A DNA stretch of 64,000 nucleotides from an uncultured delta proteobacterium (GCA_903875445.1 CAIQWD010000059.1:1-64000), one strand, 5' to 3'. Positions 35,088-45,484 are shown, counted from the stretch's first letter. Numbers and translations are program-made. The notes: a model not told the origin generated them from the letters alone.

Positions 35088-36671
35088 TTATTTTACAAAT
35101 TCTTTGACAGTCCTCCGGGGGCCTCGCCCCTGGGTCCCGGGACGACGTCTTCTTCCTTTTTGCTGATCCCCGGTGGGGGGCGAGGCGGTACTGTTGCCGG
35201 AAGGAGGCCGGTTTTGTCCCTTAGGCGGAGGTTCCAGGAGGTATTCCTCGGGCAGGATACAATCAAATTTTCGGTGAATGAACTCCTCTATTGCCGGCAG
35301 GTAGAAAGATCCCTCTTCACAGGCAAAGCTTACCGCCTTGCCGCTCGCCCCGGCCCTGCCGGTCCTGCCGATGCGATGGACATAATCTTCCGGTTCATAC
35401 GGCAGGGTGTAATTGACCACGAAGGTGATTCCTTCGATATGGATACCGCGGCCGGCGACGTCGGTGGCAACCAGTACCTTCACTTTGCCGGACCTGAACA
35501 TTTCCAGGCGGGAGGCCCTTTTGGCCTGCTCGACATCGCCGGAAAGCAACAGACAATCGATGCCGTTGCGTTCAAGGCGATTAGCCAAGCGCTTGGTTTC
35601 GTTCTTCATATTGGCAAAGACCATGATCCGATCCTCTGGATGGCGCATAATCAGGTTATACAGAACTGTATATTTTTCTTCGGCCGTGGCCAGGTAAACA
35701 ATCTGCTCCACCGTTTCAACCGCCACCTGTTCCGGTTCCGCTTCCACAACCTTTGGCCGCACGCACCACTGGGAGGAGAGACGCTGCACATCCTCCGGAA
35801 CCGTTGCCGAAAAAAGCAGGGTCTGGCGCTCTTCTCTGGCCGGAAGTCGACCGATTATGCGCCGCACATCGGGAATAAAGCCCATGTCCAGCATCCTATC
35901 CGCCTCATCGAGAACAAGAATCCGGCAATCGCGCAGATCAATGACACCCTTGCCGATAAAATCGAGCAAGCGGCCCGGAGTGGCGACCACCACATCGCAC
36001 TTTTTATTCTGCAACAGGCCGAGCTGTTTCTGATAATCCACTCCGCCGAACACAGGGCAGACCGTGATGCCGCAATATTTGGCAAGGCCTATTCCATCTC
36101 CCGCGATCTGCATCACCAGTTCCCGAGTCGGGGCTAAAATCAAAGCGCGCACGCCCCCTTTTTTCGGCCCGGGGTTCTTGTCCCCAAGTAACCGGGCAAG
36201 AATGGCAATAAGGAAAACCGCGGTCTTGCCGGTGCCGGTATTGGCCTTACCCACCAGGTCATGGCCTGCCAGCACATCCTCCAGAGCTTTGGCTTGAATG
36301 GCCGTACAATACTGAAAACCCTGCTCGGCAACCGCCCGCATAACCGGAAGCGGGATTTCATAATCGTGAAAACGACTTTTACCTTCTTCCGGGATCACCG
36401 GAAAACTGTCGAGACTCCATTCAGGCTTGTCCTTGGGCCTTACCGGGGCACGATATTTTTTCGTCTCACCTGACCCGGCAACTGCCTCTGCGACGGCCGA
36501 GGATTCCCCTTGCCGAGCGATCGCCTTTGCCTCGTTTTCCTCTTCCGGAAAACCCGGTTTTTGTATCTCGGTTGCGCCGGAACGCCCCAGCAGTTTGCGG
36601 TATTTACGTTTACCTGCCTGGGCAATTCTCTTGATTCGTGTTCCTGCCGCCAGGAGAAATGTCTTCATCAT
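35088..36671 (-). CDS. DEAD-box ATP-dependent RNA helicase
   Basis: A 527-residue RhlE/RhlB-type helicase. Motif Q-like AIQAKAL, I (ANTGTGKTA), Ia (APTRELVMQ), II (LDEADRMLDMGF), III (SAT), V (ATDVAGRGIHIEG) and VI (YVHRIGRTGRAG) are all present (about 125-450). An N-terminal basic segment (1-35) and a C-terminal Pro/Arg/Lys-rich tail (about 480-527) probably bind RNA. Role may be mRNA decay or ribosome assembly; it sits just upstream of rpsA. Confidence 0.95.
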   Translation of the reverse strand: MMKTFLLAAGTRIKRIAQAGKRKYRKLLGRSGATEIQKPGFPEEENEAKAIARQGESSAVAEAVAGSGETKKYRAPVRPKDKPEWSLDSFPVIPEEGKSRFHDYEIPLPVMRAVAEQGFQYCTAIQAKALEDVLAGHDLVGKANTGTGKTAVFLIAILARLLGDKNPGPKKGGVRALILAPTRELVMQIAGDGIGLAKYCGITVCPVFGGVDYQKQLGLLQNKKCDVVVATPGRLLDFIGKGVIDLRDCRILVLDEADRMLDMGFIPDVRRIIGRLPAREERQTLLFSATVPEDVQRLSSQWCVRPKVVEAEPEQVAVETVEQIVYLATAEEKYTVLYNLIMRHPEDRIMVFANMKNETKRLANRLERNGIDCLLLSGDVEQAKRASRLEMFRSGKVKVLVATDVAGRGIHIEGITFVVNYTLPYEPEDYVHRIGRTGRAGASGKAVSFACEEGSFYLPAIEEFIHRKFDCILPEEYLLEPPPKGQNRPPSGNSTASPPTGDQQKGRRRRPGTQGRGPRRTVKEFVK

Positions 36672-36689
36672 ATGCTGTCTTTCACACCT

Positions 36690-37397
36690 TTATTTTCCGG
36701 CAATGCGTAATTCCTCCATGAGTGGTCCGAACAATGCCTCGTATTCGGGGATGGCCTTTTTCAAAATGGTGCTGATATAGGGAATTTCTGCGTCGTTTAC
36801 GACAAGATTGGCGGAATACGATAAGGCCTGCAAGTCGTAGAGGGTTTCAAACTGTTCCCCGATTAAAATATAGAAGATATAGCGCCGTCGGGCCATGTTC
36901 ATCGATCGCATGTATTGATGAAAGGCTCCGGAACGAATGCCGCCCGATTCAAAACGGCTATGGAGAAAGACTGCGGCATAGTTGACAAAACGCATTTTTT
37001 CAATTGCCTCGACAGGGGTCGCCGCCTTTTCAACCCGATACCCGACAGCCGCTGCGGCCTTGACAACCTGCTCACGACCGGGCAGGTCCGGCATCAGCAC
37101 CATCGCCTTGGGGATGTCCTCCACCACATCCTTTTCCTCAAAACTGCCGTCCTTCAACCAATCGGTATCGGGCGGTGCCGGCGGCTTGACCCGCCCTCCT
37201 TCCGAGGATCGACCGGTAGCGTCACGCTCCGGCGCTACGCCGGAGGTCCGGTCCATGCTCATATCCAGGCCAAAAGGGACGGAACAATGGGCACATTTGA
37301 TTTTAATGCGCCGGCCAGGCTCAAGCAGCCGAACACTCTCCCTGATTTTTTCCCCAAGTTTCAGCTGTTTTCCGCAATGCGGGCAAAGTACTATCAT
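36690..37397 (-). CDS. Zinc-ribbon plus receiver-like domain protein
   Basis: A 235-residue protein of unknown role. The N-terminus is a zinc ribbon (CPHCGKQLKL at 5-14, then CAHC at about 35-38) like those of MJ0042 type. After a Pro-rich linker, residues 100-225 have an alpha/beta pattern suggesting a degenerate receiver (KAMVLMPDLPGREQVVKAAAAVGYRVEKA) without a clear phospho-acceptor Asp. It lies 21 bp after the pilus ATPase gene and is probably co-transcribed, so a role in pilus control is possible. Confidence 0.65.
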   Translation of the reverse strand: MIVLCPHCGKQLKLGEKIRESVRLLEPGRRIKIKCAHCSVPFGLDMSMDRTSGVAPERDATGRSSEGGRVKPPAPPDTDWLKDGSFEEKDVVEDIPKAMVLMPDLPGREQVVKAAAAVGYRVEKAATPVEAIEKMRFVNYAAVFLHSRFESGGIRSGAFHQYMRSMNMARRRYIFYILIGEQFETLYDLQALSYSANLVVNDAEIPYISTILKKAIPEYEALFGPLMEELRIAGK

Positions 37398-37418
37398 AGT
37401 TTTCTCAAAGCCTCTCGC

Positions 37419-38591
37419 TCATCTCTTTCCGCCACCCTCTTCTTCCTCTTCCATGCTCAAATCGGTCAGAGTGGTGGTCGATTCCCCACGTTCGGCCTTT
37501 AATCGATCAAGACCGCGATTCATTTCCGCCCGTTGTGAACAATAGGTGACGGCAGTTTTCTCGGTTATTATGCCACGGCTGTAGAGTTCTAGAATATGTT
37601 GATCGAAGGTCCGCATGTCCAAGGCCGAGCCTTCATTAATGATGTGATAAAAGGTCTTATCCTCGGTTTCCCCGTTGAGGATAAGATCCTTAACCCTGAG
37701 ACTGGTGCGCAAAATCTCTATCGCCGGCACCCGACCGCCACCAACCCGCGGCATCAATCGCTGGCTGACGATCCAGCGAACGGTATCGACAAGTCGGTTG
37801 CGGATCTGCGGCTGCTCATCCTGTTCAAACATACCGAGAATACGGTTGATGGACTGGCCCGCATCGATGGTGTGCAGGGTCGAGAGAACGAGGTGCCCTG
37901 TCTCGGCGGCGGTTAAACCGATCTCCAGGGTATCCCGGTCGCGCATCTCACCTACCAGGATTACCTTGGGGGCCTGGCGCAAAGCCGCCCGCATCCCCAT
38001 GGCAAAGGTGCTGAAATCGTTGCCCATTTCCCGTTGGTTAAAGGTTGCCTTGTCCTGTTCATGGACATATTCGATCGGATCCTCAAGGGTGATGACGTGC
38101 ACCGAGCGATCCCTGTTGATGCGGTTCAACAGGGCGGCAAGCGAGGTCGTCTTGCCGGTACCGGTGGCACCGGTGAAAAGGATAAGTCCGTTCAGCTCGC
38201 GGGCCATTTTGTGGAAGGCCTCGGGAAACTGCATCCTCTCGATGGTCGGCACCTGGGTTTCCAGTTTGCGCAGAACCGTCGAGAAATAGCCTTTCTGGGT
38301 AAAGATATTGACCCTGAACCGGGCCTTATCCGACAGGGAATAGGACAGATCGCACGAGCCGTTTTCCACCAGGTCTCTCAAAAGCCGGCGATTGTTGCCG
38401 ATAAGGTTGAGGGCGAAGGTCTCGGTTTGAAAGGGGGTGAGTTCGGCTACCGGCGGGGTAATATCCACCGGAACCAGTTGTCCGGCTGCTTCAACCTGCA
38501 AGGTTTTTCCGACGGTGAGATTCAGGTCGGAAACATTGCTGTGCGATTCCAGCATGGTGGCTATCCAGTAATCAATTTCCGTCTTTTTCAT
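37419..38591 (-). CDS. Type IV pilus retraction ATPase (PilT/PilU family)
   Basis: A 390-residue secretion-type ATPase: PAS-like N-terminal domain, then Walker A GATGTGKTTS (about 143-152), Asp box ITLEDPIEYVHE, Walker B VGEMRDRDT and His box TGHLVLSTLHT. It powers pilus retraction. The acidic, Gly-rich C-terminal end (MEEEEEGGGKR) is more like PilU than PilT, but the choice cannot be settled here. No other pilus genes are in view. Confidence 0.9.
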   Translation of the reverse strand: MKKTEIDYWIATMLESHSNVSDLNLTVGKTLQVEAAGQLVPVDITPPVAELTPFQTETFALNLIGNNRRLLRDLVENGSCDLSYSLSDKARFRVNIFTQKGYFSTVLRKLETQVPTIERMQFPEAFHKMARELNGLILFTGATGTGKTTSLAALLNRINRDRSVHVITLEDPIEYVHEQDKATFNQREMGNDFSTFAMGMRAALRQAPKVILVGEMRDRDTLEIGLTAAETGHLVLSTLHTIDAGQSINRILGMFEQDEQPQIRNRLVDTVRWIVSQRLMPRVGGGRVPAIEILRTSLRVKDLILNGETEDKTFYHIINEGSALDMRTFDQHILELYSRGIITEKTAVTYCSQRAEMNRGLDRLKAERGESTTTLTDLSMEEEEEGGGKR

Positions 38592-38803
38592 ACTGTTCCC
38601 CGAAATAATGTGCGCTGCCGTTTATTTTCATAGTATATTGTGATGATTCTCATTCCCGAGAAAAGAAGATTCCCGGCGAAGTACTGAGACTCTCGCAAAA
38701 AGAGATTGCAAGACTCTAACAACTGTTACAAGCTTTTTCCCGTTTTTTCTACACATTTTCTTTTTGTTACTATTCACTTTAAGCAAATTCGGAGTTTTTT
38801 ATC

Positions 38804-40639
38804 ATGGCAATTCCCTTGCGCAGCGCAACAACAACAGAAGGACGGAGAATGGCCGGCGCCCGCAGTCTCTGGCGAGCCAACGGGGTTAAAGAAGAACAAT
38901 TCGGCAAGCCGATCATCGGCATCGTCAACTCCTTCACCCAGTTCGTACCCGGTCATGTCCATCTGCATGAGATCGGCCAACATTTAAAGAAAATCATCGA
39001 CGCGGCCGGCTGTTTTGCCGCCGAGTTCAATACCATTGCCATCGATGACGGCATCGCCATGGGTCATTCCGGCATGCTTTATTCCCTGCCGTCCCGCGAA
39101 CTGATCGCCGACAGCGTCGAATATATGTGCAACGCCCATACGGTTGACGCAATGATCTGCATCAGCAACTGCGACAAGATCACCCCCGGCATGCTCATGG
39201 CCGCCATGCGTCTCAACATCCCCACTATCTTCGTCTCCGGCGGGCCGATGGAGGCGGGCATCGACGGCAGCAAACGCTACGACCTGGTCGATGCCATGGT
39301 CATGGCCGCCGACAGTGCGGTAAGCGATGCCGATATCAACAGGGTCGAGCGTTGCGCCTGTCCGACCTGCGGCTCCTGTTCGGGGATGTTTACCGCCAAT
39401 TCCATGAACTGCCTGAACGAGGCGTTAGGCATGGCCCTGCCCGGCAACGGCACCCTGTTGGCCACCCATACCGGCCGAAAAAAATTATTCGAAGAGGCGG
39501 CGCAGCGCATCGTGCGGATGGCCGCCGCCTGGTACGACGACGGCGACGCCTCCGTCCTGCCAAGGTCCATTGCCTGCCGCAGCGCCTTTATGAATGCCAT
39601 GACCCTTGATATTGCCATGGGCGGCTCGACCAATACCGTCCTGCATCTCCTGGCCATTGCCCACGAGGCGGGTGTCGATTTCACCATGGCCGACATCGAT
39701 GCCCTGTCCCGGAAAATTCCCAACCTCTGCAAGGTCTCCCCGTCCTCCGACTACCACATCGAGGATGTCAATCGTGCTGGTGGCATTATGGCCATTCTCG
39801 GCGAACTCGACCGAGCCGGGCTCCTCGACAACACGGTATACCGGGTTGACAGCGCAAGTCTCAAAGAGACCCTCGATATCTGGGATATCGCGAGACCCTC
39901 GCATTCGCCGGCGGCGGAAGCCCTCTATCTCAGCGCCCCCGGCGCCTCCGGGCAAAATCTGGCCCTGGGCTCGCAGGGCTGCATGTACCTGGAACTTGAT
40001 CTTGACCGTAAGTCCGGCTGCATCCGCGACATGGAACATTGCTACAGTCGGGAAGGCGGCCTTGCCGTCCTTTTCGGCAATATCGCCCTGGACGGCTGTA
40101 TGGTGAAGACCGCCGGAGTCGATCCGTCGATCTTCAAATTCACCGGCACTGCCAGGGTCTTCTCCTCCCAGGAAGCGTCCTGCGAGGCCATTCTCGGCGG
40201 CAAAATCAAGGCCGGCGACGTCATCATCATCCGTTATGAAGGCCCGAAGGGCGGGCCGGGCATGCAGGAAATGCTCTACCCGACCTCCTACCTGAAATCC
40301 GTCCACCTCGGCCGCGAGTGCGCCCTGATCACCGACGGCCGCTTTTCCGGAGGCACCTCCGGGCTGTCCATCGGTCATGTCTCGCCTGAAGCCGCCGCCG
40401 GGGGCGCCATCGCCCTCATCGAAGACGGCGACAGCATTGAAATCGACATCCCGGCCAGGACGATCCGCGTCAAGATCAGCGACGCCGAGCTTGCCGACCG
40501 ACGTAAAAAAGAAGAAGCAAAAGGCGCCACGGCCTTCCGCCCGACCGACCGGCAGAGGACGATCAGCACCGCGCTTAAGGCCTATGCCCTGTTCGCCGCC
40601 TCCGCCGACAAGGGCGCCGTTCGGCTGCTGCCGGAATAG
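38804..40639 (+). CDS. ilvD: Dihydroxy-acid dehydratase
   Basis: A 611-residue enzyme making the branched 2-oxoacids for valine, isoleucine and leucine synthesis. The Fe-S cysteines lie in [10 protein letters not shown] and [37 protein letters not shown] is the family C-terminal motif. A 212-bp space to the divergent pilT holds its promoter and an AT/T-rich leader. Downstream genes encode a 2-oxoacid oxidoreductase, which could use the same class of 2-oxoacids. Confidence 0.97.
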   Translation: MAIPLRSATTTEGRRMAGARSLWRANGVKEEQFGKPIIGIVNSFTQFVPGHVHLHEIGQHLKKIIDAAGCFAAEFNTIAIDDGIAMGHSGMLYSLPSRELIADSVEYMCNAHTVDAMICISNCDKITPGMLMAAMRLNIPTIFVSGGPMEAGIDGSKRYDLVDAMVMAADSAVSDADINRVERCACPTCGSCSGMFTANSMNCLNEALGMALPGNGTLLATHTGRKKLFEEAAQRIVRMAAAWYDDGDASVLPRSIACRSAFMNAMTLDIAMGGSTNTVLHLLAIAHEAGVDFTMADIDALSRKIPNLCKVSPSSDYHIEDVNRAGGIMAILGELDRAGLLDNTVYRVDSASLKETLDIWDIARPSHSPAAEALYLSAPGASGQNLALGSQGCMYLELDLDRKSGCIRDMEHCYSREGGLAVLFGNIALDGCMVKTAGVDPSIFKFTGTARVFSSQEASCEAILGGKIKAGDVIIIRYEGPKGGPGMQEMLYPTSYLKSVHLGRECALITDGRFSGGTSGLSIGHVSPEAAAGGAIALIEDGDSIEIDIPARTIRVKISDAELADRRKKEEAKGATAFRPTDRQRTISTALKAYALFAASADKGAVRLLPE

Positions 40640-40697
40640 CCTGAGGTGCATCGGGGCGTGGCCTTTTTGATTCATCGTCAACCATGAGGAATCCTAC

Positions 40698-42476
40698 GTG
40701 AAACCGACAGATATCAATAATCCCGAATACTTCCATAAAGTCATCGATTGCCAGTATGCCTGCCCGTCGCACACCCCGGTACCCGAATATATCCGCATGA
40801 TCAGTCAGGGCAAATACGACGAGGCCTTTAAGATCAACTGGATCTCCAATGTCTTTCCCGGCGTGCTCGGGCGAATCTGCGACCGGCCCTGCGAACCGGC
40901 CTGCAGGCGTACCCGGGTCGAGGAAAACCCGGTGGCTATCTGCCGCTTAAAGCGCGTCGCCGCCGATTTTAAGACCCCCGGTACCGACTTTCTTCCGGAG
41001 GTGCCGAGCGAAAAAAACGGCAAGAAAATTGCCCTCATAGGCGGCGGCCCGGCCTCGCTGACCGTCGCCCGCGACCTGCTGCCCCTTGGCTATACGGTCG
41101 ATCTCTACGACAATCAGGCAAAAGCCGGCGGCTTTATCCGCACTCAAGTGCCCTCCTTCCGCCTGCCTGAAAAGATTTTGAACGAAGAGGTGGAGCGCAT
41201 TCTCAACATGGGGGTGAACAGCCATTTCAACTACCAGGTTGACAGCCTGAAAAAGATCGTCGATCTGGGCTACGACGCCATCTTTGTCGGCACCGGCGCG
41301 CCGCGTGGCCGCGATCTGCCCGACCTGCCCGGCCGCATGGAAGGCGGCGAGGCAATCTTTATCGGCATCGAATGGCTGGCCGGCGTGCTCTACCGCCATA
41401 TCATAAGGAGCGGGCCAAGGGTATTGGTGCTAGGTGGCGGCAACACCGCCATGGACTGCTGTCGCACTGCCAAAAGACTGGACGCCGACGAGGTGACGGT
41501 GGTGGTGCGCAGCCCGAAAGCGGAGATGAAGGCCTCGCCCTGGGAGATCGAGGATGCCGAGGAAGAGGGTATCCCTATTATTGACAACCATTCGCCCCTG
41601 GAATTCGTCATCCGGGACGGCCATCTGGTCGGCATGCATTTTCAGAAAATGACCACGGAGGTTGATGCAAGCGGCAGACGACGCCTGGTGCCGACGGACC
41701 AGCCGCCGGTCTTCATGCCCTGCGATCAGGTGCTTTTAGCCGTCGGCCAGTCCAACGCCTTCCCCTTTATCGAACCGGAGCTGGGAATTAAAATGACCGA
41801 GCGCGGCCTGCCGGAACTCGACCAGATAACCCACCAATCGACGGTGCCCCACATTTTCTTCGGTGGCGATGCGGCCTTCGGACCGAAAAACGTCATCACC
41901 GCCGTCGCGCACGGCCATCAGGCGGCGATCTCCATCGATCTGTTCTGTCAGGGCAAAGACTTGCACGACCGGCCAGGACCAGCAGTCAATCTGGTCAGCC
42001 AGAAGATGGGTATGCAGGACTGGATCTACGACAGCCGCGTCTCCATCGACCGGCGTCACGCGGTGCCGACTGTCGACCGGGTCAAATCACTGCATGACCG
42101 GCTGATGGAGGTCGAACTCGGCTTCAGCAAAAAAACCGGTCACGAGGAGGCTTCACGCTGCCTAAATTGCGACGTGCAGACGGTTTTTGAATTTTCCACC
42201 TGCATCGAATGCGATTCCTGCGTCGACGTCTGTCCGGAATCCTGCATCAATTTCATCGACAACGGCGACGAAGAGGACCTGCGCGAAAGGCTCCTGGTCC
42301 CGGCGGACAATACTCGACAGGCGCTGTACGTTTCTCCGACCCTGCCCACCGGCCGGGTCATGGTCAAGGACGAAAATGTCTGCCTGCACTGCGGCCTCTG
42401 CGCCGAACGCTGTCCGACTTCTTCCTGGGAAATGATACAATTCACCTATAAATGTGCATCGGCGGGGGAAAAATGA
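40698..42476 (+). CDS. GltD-like FAD/Fe-S NAD(P)H oxidoreductase with ferredoxin tail
   Basis: A 592-residue soluble electron-transfer protein. The N-terminus has the GltD-type Fe-S region (CQYACPSHTPV; ICDRPCEPAC). FAD site IALIGGGPASLTVARDL (about 111) and NAD(P)H site VLVLGGGNTAMDC follow. The C-terminus adds two ferredoxin clusters (CIECDSCVDVCP and CLHCGLCAERCP, about 505-580), replacing the usual delta subunit of KorAB-type enzymes. It overlaps the next gene by 4 bp (ATGA). It probably links NAD(P)H to the oxidoreductase encoded behind it. Confidence 0.9.
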   Translation: MKPTDINNPEYFHKVIDCQYACPSHTPVPEYIRMISQGKYDEAFKINWISNVFPGVLGRICDRPCEPACRRTRVEENPVAICRLKRVAADFKTPGTDFLPEVPSEKNGKKIALIGGGPASLTVARDLLPLGYTVDLYDNQAKAGGFIRTQVPSFRLPEKILNEEVERILNMGVNSHFNYQVDSLKKIVDLGYDAIFVGTGAPRGRDLPDLPGRMEGGEAIFIGIEWLAGVLYRHIIRSGPRVLVLGGGNTAMDCCRTAKRLDADEVTVVVRSPKAEMKASPWEIEDAEEEGIPIIDNHSPLEFVIRDGHLVGMHFQKMTTEVDASGRRRLVPTDQPPVFMPCDQVLLAVGQSNAFPFIEPELGIKMTERGLPELDQITHQSTVPHIFFGGDAAFGPKNVITAVAHGHQAAISIDLFCQGKDLHDRPGPAVNLVSQKMGMQDWIYDSRVSIDRRHAVPTVDRVKSLHDRLMEVELGFSKKTGHEEASRCLNCDVQTVFEFSTCIECDSCVDVCPESCINFIDNGDEEDLRERLLVPADNTRQALYVSPTLPTGRVMVKDENVCLHCGLCAERCPTSSWEMIQFTYKCASAGEK

Positions 42477-44314
42477 AGAGGATAGAACGCGTCAACGACT
42501 TTGTCGTCCGCTTTGCCAACGTCAACGGTTCCGGTTCGGCGAGCGCCAACAATCTTTTCGCCAAGGCCATCTTCCGCCTCGGTGTCCCGGTCAGTCCGAA
42601 GAATATCTTCCCCTCAAATATCCAGGGCTTACCAACATGGTACGAGGTGCGGGTCAGCGAACAGGGTTATCTCGCCAGGCGGGGCGGCTTCGATTTCGTC
42701 GTCGCCGTCAACGGCCAGACCCTGCTGCGCGATTACCGGGAACTGTCGCCAGGCGGCTATTTTCTCTACGACTCCACCAGGGAACTGAACGAAGAGTTCG
42801 ACCGCAGCGATGTCATCCCCATCCCGATCCCGCTCACCGACCTGTGCAATACCGCCTTCGAGAACCCGAAACTGCGGCAGCTGCTGAAAAACATCATCTA
42901 CGTCGGTTCGCTTGCCTACCTGATACACCTCGATTTCGCCGTCCTCACCGACGCCGTTAATCAGCAGTACCGTAAGAACCCGAAACTGGCCGAACCGAAT
43001 ATCAAGGCCCTGGAAATCGGCTTCGCCTACGCCCGCGACCATCACCCGGACACCTGCAAACTGCGGGTCGAAAAAACCGACCGGATCGGGGATAAAATTC
43101 TCATGAACGGCAACTCGGCCTTTGCCCTCGGCGCGATTTACGCCGGGGCGACGGTGGTCGGCTGGTATCCGATCACCCCCTCCACCTCGGTGGTCGAGGC
43201 CTTTGAAAAATACACCACTATGTTCCGGGTGGAAGCCGACAGCGGCAGGCGCAAGGCGGCAATCCTCCAGGCCGAAGATGAGCTGGCGGCCCTTGGCATC
43301 GTCATCGGCGCCTCGTGGAACGGGGCGCGGGCCTTCACCTCCACCTCCGGCCCCGGCATCTCGCTGATGAGCGAGTTTTTCGGGTTAGCCTATTTCGCCG
43401 AGATCCCGGCGGTCGTCCTTGATGTGCAGCGGACCGGCCCGAGCACCGGCATGCCCACCCGCACCCAGCAATCCGATCTGCTGTCCTGTGCCTACGCCTC
43501 GCACGGCGACACCAAACACGTCCTCCTCTTTCCCTGCAACCCGCGCGAATGTTTCGATTTCGCCGCGGACGCCTTCGACCTCGCCGAACGGCTGCAGACG
43601 CCGGTCATCGTCATGAGCGATCTCGACCTGGGGATGAACGACCATATCAGCCCGCCCCTGCACTGGGACGACAACCGTACCTATGACCGCGGCAAGGTGC
43701 TGTCCGCCGAAGATCTTGAATCCCGTCAGGAACAATGGGGCCGCTATCTCGATGTCGACGGCGACGGCATCTGTTACCGCACCTATCCGGGCACCCATCC
43801 GACCAAGGGCTCCTATTTCACCCGCGGCACCTCGCACAACGAATACTCGGGTTACACCGAGGAAAGCCCGATTTATCAGGCCGGCATGGAGCGGCTTTTG
43901 CTCAAGTGGCAGACCGCCCGCCACCTGGTGCCGGCGCCGCGCATAAAGATCAGGGATGGCAAGAGCCGTCTCGGTACCATCTTTTTCGGCAGCACCACCC
44001 AAGCCGCTTACGAGGCGATCGGCGACCTCGCCCTCCAGGGCTTGTGGATCAATTCCCTGCGGCTGCGCGCCTTTCCCCTGAACGACGAGGTGGCCGACTT
44101 CATCAACCGTCATGAGACGATTTTCGTTATTGAACAGAACCGTGACGGCCAGCTGCGCACCCTCTTGATCAACGAAGGTGATTTCCCGCCGGAAAAACTG
44201 CTCAAGGTCCTGAGTTTTGACGGCCTGCCCATTACCGCCGCCTGCATCGCTGCAAAAATAGGGGCGCTTCTTCAGGAAAAACCGCAACAGAGTAAGGATG
44301 GAGGCACAGCATGA
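42473..44314 (+). CDS. 2-oxoacid:acceptor oxidoreductase, fused gamma-alpha subunit
   Basis: A 613-residue KorA-type subunit. Residues 1-190 are the gamma domain (FANVNGSGSASANNLFAKAI…); the rest is the alpha domain with GWYPITPSTSVVEAFEKY, the FTSTSGPGISLMSEF motif and domain II. With the beta subunit it would cleave 2-oxoacids with CoA to acyl-CoA, CO2 and low-potential electrons, or run in reverse. The ATG at 42473 overlaps the previous stop and is preceded by GGGGG; earlier in-frame starts lie inside the upstream gene. Substrate is not settled: 2-oxoglutarate, branched 2-oxoacids or indolepyruvate are possible. Confidence 0.92.
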   Translation: MKRIERVNDFVVRFANVNGSGSASANNLFAKAIFRLGVPVSPKNIFPSNIQGLPTWYEVRVSEQGYLARRGGFDFVVAVNGQTLLRDYRELSPGGYFLYDSTRELNEEFDRSDVIPIPIPLTDLCNTAFENPKLRQLLKNIIYVGSLAYLIHLDFAVLTDAVNQQYRKNPKLAEPNIKALEIGFAYARDHHPDTCKLRVEKTDRIGDKILMNGNSAFALGAIYAGATVVGWYPITPSTSVVEAFEKYTTMFRVEADSGRRKAAILQAEDELAALGIVIGASWNGARAFTSTSGPGISLMSEFFGLAYFAEIPAVVLDVQRTGPSTGMPTRTQQSDLLSCAYASHGDTKHVLLFPCNPRECFDFAADAFDLAERLQTPVIVMSDLDLGMNDHISPPLHWDDNRTYDRGKVLSAEDLESRQEQWGRYLDVDGDGICYRTYPGTHPTKGSYFTRGTSHNEYSGYTEESPIYQAGMERLLLKWQTARHLVPAPRIKIRDGKSRLGTIFFGSTTQAAYEAIGDLALQGLWINSLRLRAFPLNDEVADFINRHETIFVIEQNRDGQLRTLLINEGDFPPEKLLKVLSFDGLPITAACIAAKIGALLQEKPQQSKDGGTA

Positions 44315-45363
44315 GCACCGACCGCCCGATTTTCCGTCACCCGCAAGCCACCAAGAATTCCGCCGGATTTAGCCGCAAGGATTATGAAGGGGCGATTTCC
44401 ACCCTGTGCGCCGGCTGCGGCCATGACTCGGCCACCAACGCCATCATCCAGGCCTGTTTCGAGCTGGCCATCCTGCCGCACCGGGTTGTCAAGATGTCCG
44501 GCATCGGTTGTTCCTCCAAGACCCCAGCCTACTTCCTCGGCCGGTCGCACGGCTTCAATTCGGTGCACGGCCGCATGCCGTCGATTGCCACCGGCGCCAA
44601 CATGGCCAACCGCGACCTGCTCTATGTCGGCATCTCCGGCGACGGCGACACCGCCTCCATCGGCATGGGCCAGTTCGCCCATGCCCTGCGCCGTAACCTG
44701 AACCTCACCTATATCTGCATGAACAATGGGTGCTACGGTCTTACCAAAGGTCAGGACTCAGCCACCGCCGACCGCGGCTCGGCCGGTAAGAAAGGCGTTC
44801 CCAACCCTTACTCGGCAATCGATCTCTGTGAACTGGCCATAGAGCTTGGCGCAAGCTATGTGGCCCGTGGTTTCTCCGGCGACAAGCAGCAGCTGGTACC
44901 GCTCATCAAAGGGGCCTTTTCCCATAGCGGCCTGGCCTTTATCGATGTCATCTCGCCCTGTGTAACCTTCAACAACACCTCAACCTCGACCAAGAGCTAC
45001 GAATACGTCCGCGAGCATATCGACTCGACCAACACCTTCGACTTCATCCCCCTGCAACAGGAAATCCTCGCCCACTATCCGGAAGGCACCAGCCAGGATG
45101 TCCTGATGCACGACGGCAGCGTTCTCCATTTGCATAAGGCCGAGTCCAGCAAGGACGTCACCAGCAGACGCCGCGCGGTTGACAGCCTTGAGGAAGAAAA
45201 GGCCAAGGGACGATTGCTCACCGGCCTTCTCTACGTCAATCAGGATATCATGGAAACCCACGACATTATTAATTCGACGCTGCGGCCGCTTAATACTCTA
45301 AAGGAAGCCGATCTTTGTCCGGGGAATGCTGCCCTAAAGAAGATCATGGAGGGGCTGAGATAG
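44311..45363 (+). CDS. 2-oxoacid:acceptor oxidoreductase beta subunit (TPP-binding)
   Basis: A 350-residue KorB-type subunit. CAGCGHD near the start, GIGCSSKTPAYF, and the TPP/Mg motif GDGDTASIG…NNGCYGLTKGQ are clear. It overlaps the alpha-gamma gene by 4 bp. A C-terminal extension of about 80 residues goes beyond the shortest KorB forms. It closes the three-gene operon; sequence behind it changes abruptly to repeat and cassette material. Confidence 0.93.
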   Translation: MSTDRPIFRHPQATKNSAGFSRKDYEGAISTLCAGCGHDSATNAIIQACFELAILPHRVVKMSGIGCSSKTPAYFLGRSHGFNSVHGRMPSIATGANMANRDLLYVGISGDGDTASIGMGQFAHALRRNLNLTYICMNNGCYGLTKGQDSATADRGSAGKKGVPNPYSAIDLCELAIELGASYVARGFSGDKQQLVPLIKGAFSHSGLAFIDVISPCVTFNNTSTSTKSYEYVREHIDSTNTFDFIPLQQEILAHYPEGTSQDVLMHDGSVLHLHKAESSKDVTSRRRAVDSLEEEKAKGRLLTGLLYVNQDIMETHDIINSTLRPLNTLKEADLCPGNAALKKIMEGLR

Positions 45364-45370
45364 ACAGAAT

Positions 45371-45390
45371 AGGTATTGTGTCCCCCTATT
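45371..45390. repeat. Short repeat at the operon/cassette border
   Basis: ATTGTGTCCCCCTATT; its complement GGGGGACACAAT resembles GGGGGACACCTAAC at 49005-49018 on the other side of the cassette patch. Both look like fragments of REP-type elements. Confidence 0.35.
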
Positions 45391-45480
45391 TTTCATAATC
45401 AACCTGACTTGTTTGGCCGGCACGACCCTTGCAAAGCAAGGCTCGCGCCAACCAAAACGCAGGTTATCATGGCGTTAAGC
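45391..45480 (+). other. attC-like recombination site, left part decayed
   Basis: The site ends in a perfect R' core GTTAAGC (45474-45480). The L'-side GCAGGTTATCAT (45459-45470) pairs with CATAATCAACCTG (45394-45406), leaving one unpaired base on the left arm, which is the hallmark of attC sites. A hairpin CCTTGC-AAA-GCAAGG fills the middle. The outer R'' core (expected RYYYAAC) is missing, replaced by the repeat sequence at about 45390. The gene behind starts 4 bp after the R' core. Confidence 0.6.
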
Positions 45481-45484
45481 GTCT

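Noticed and set aside
39485-40681. 398-codon open frame opposite ilvD
   Set aside because: Shadow; ilvD motifs are on the plus strand.
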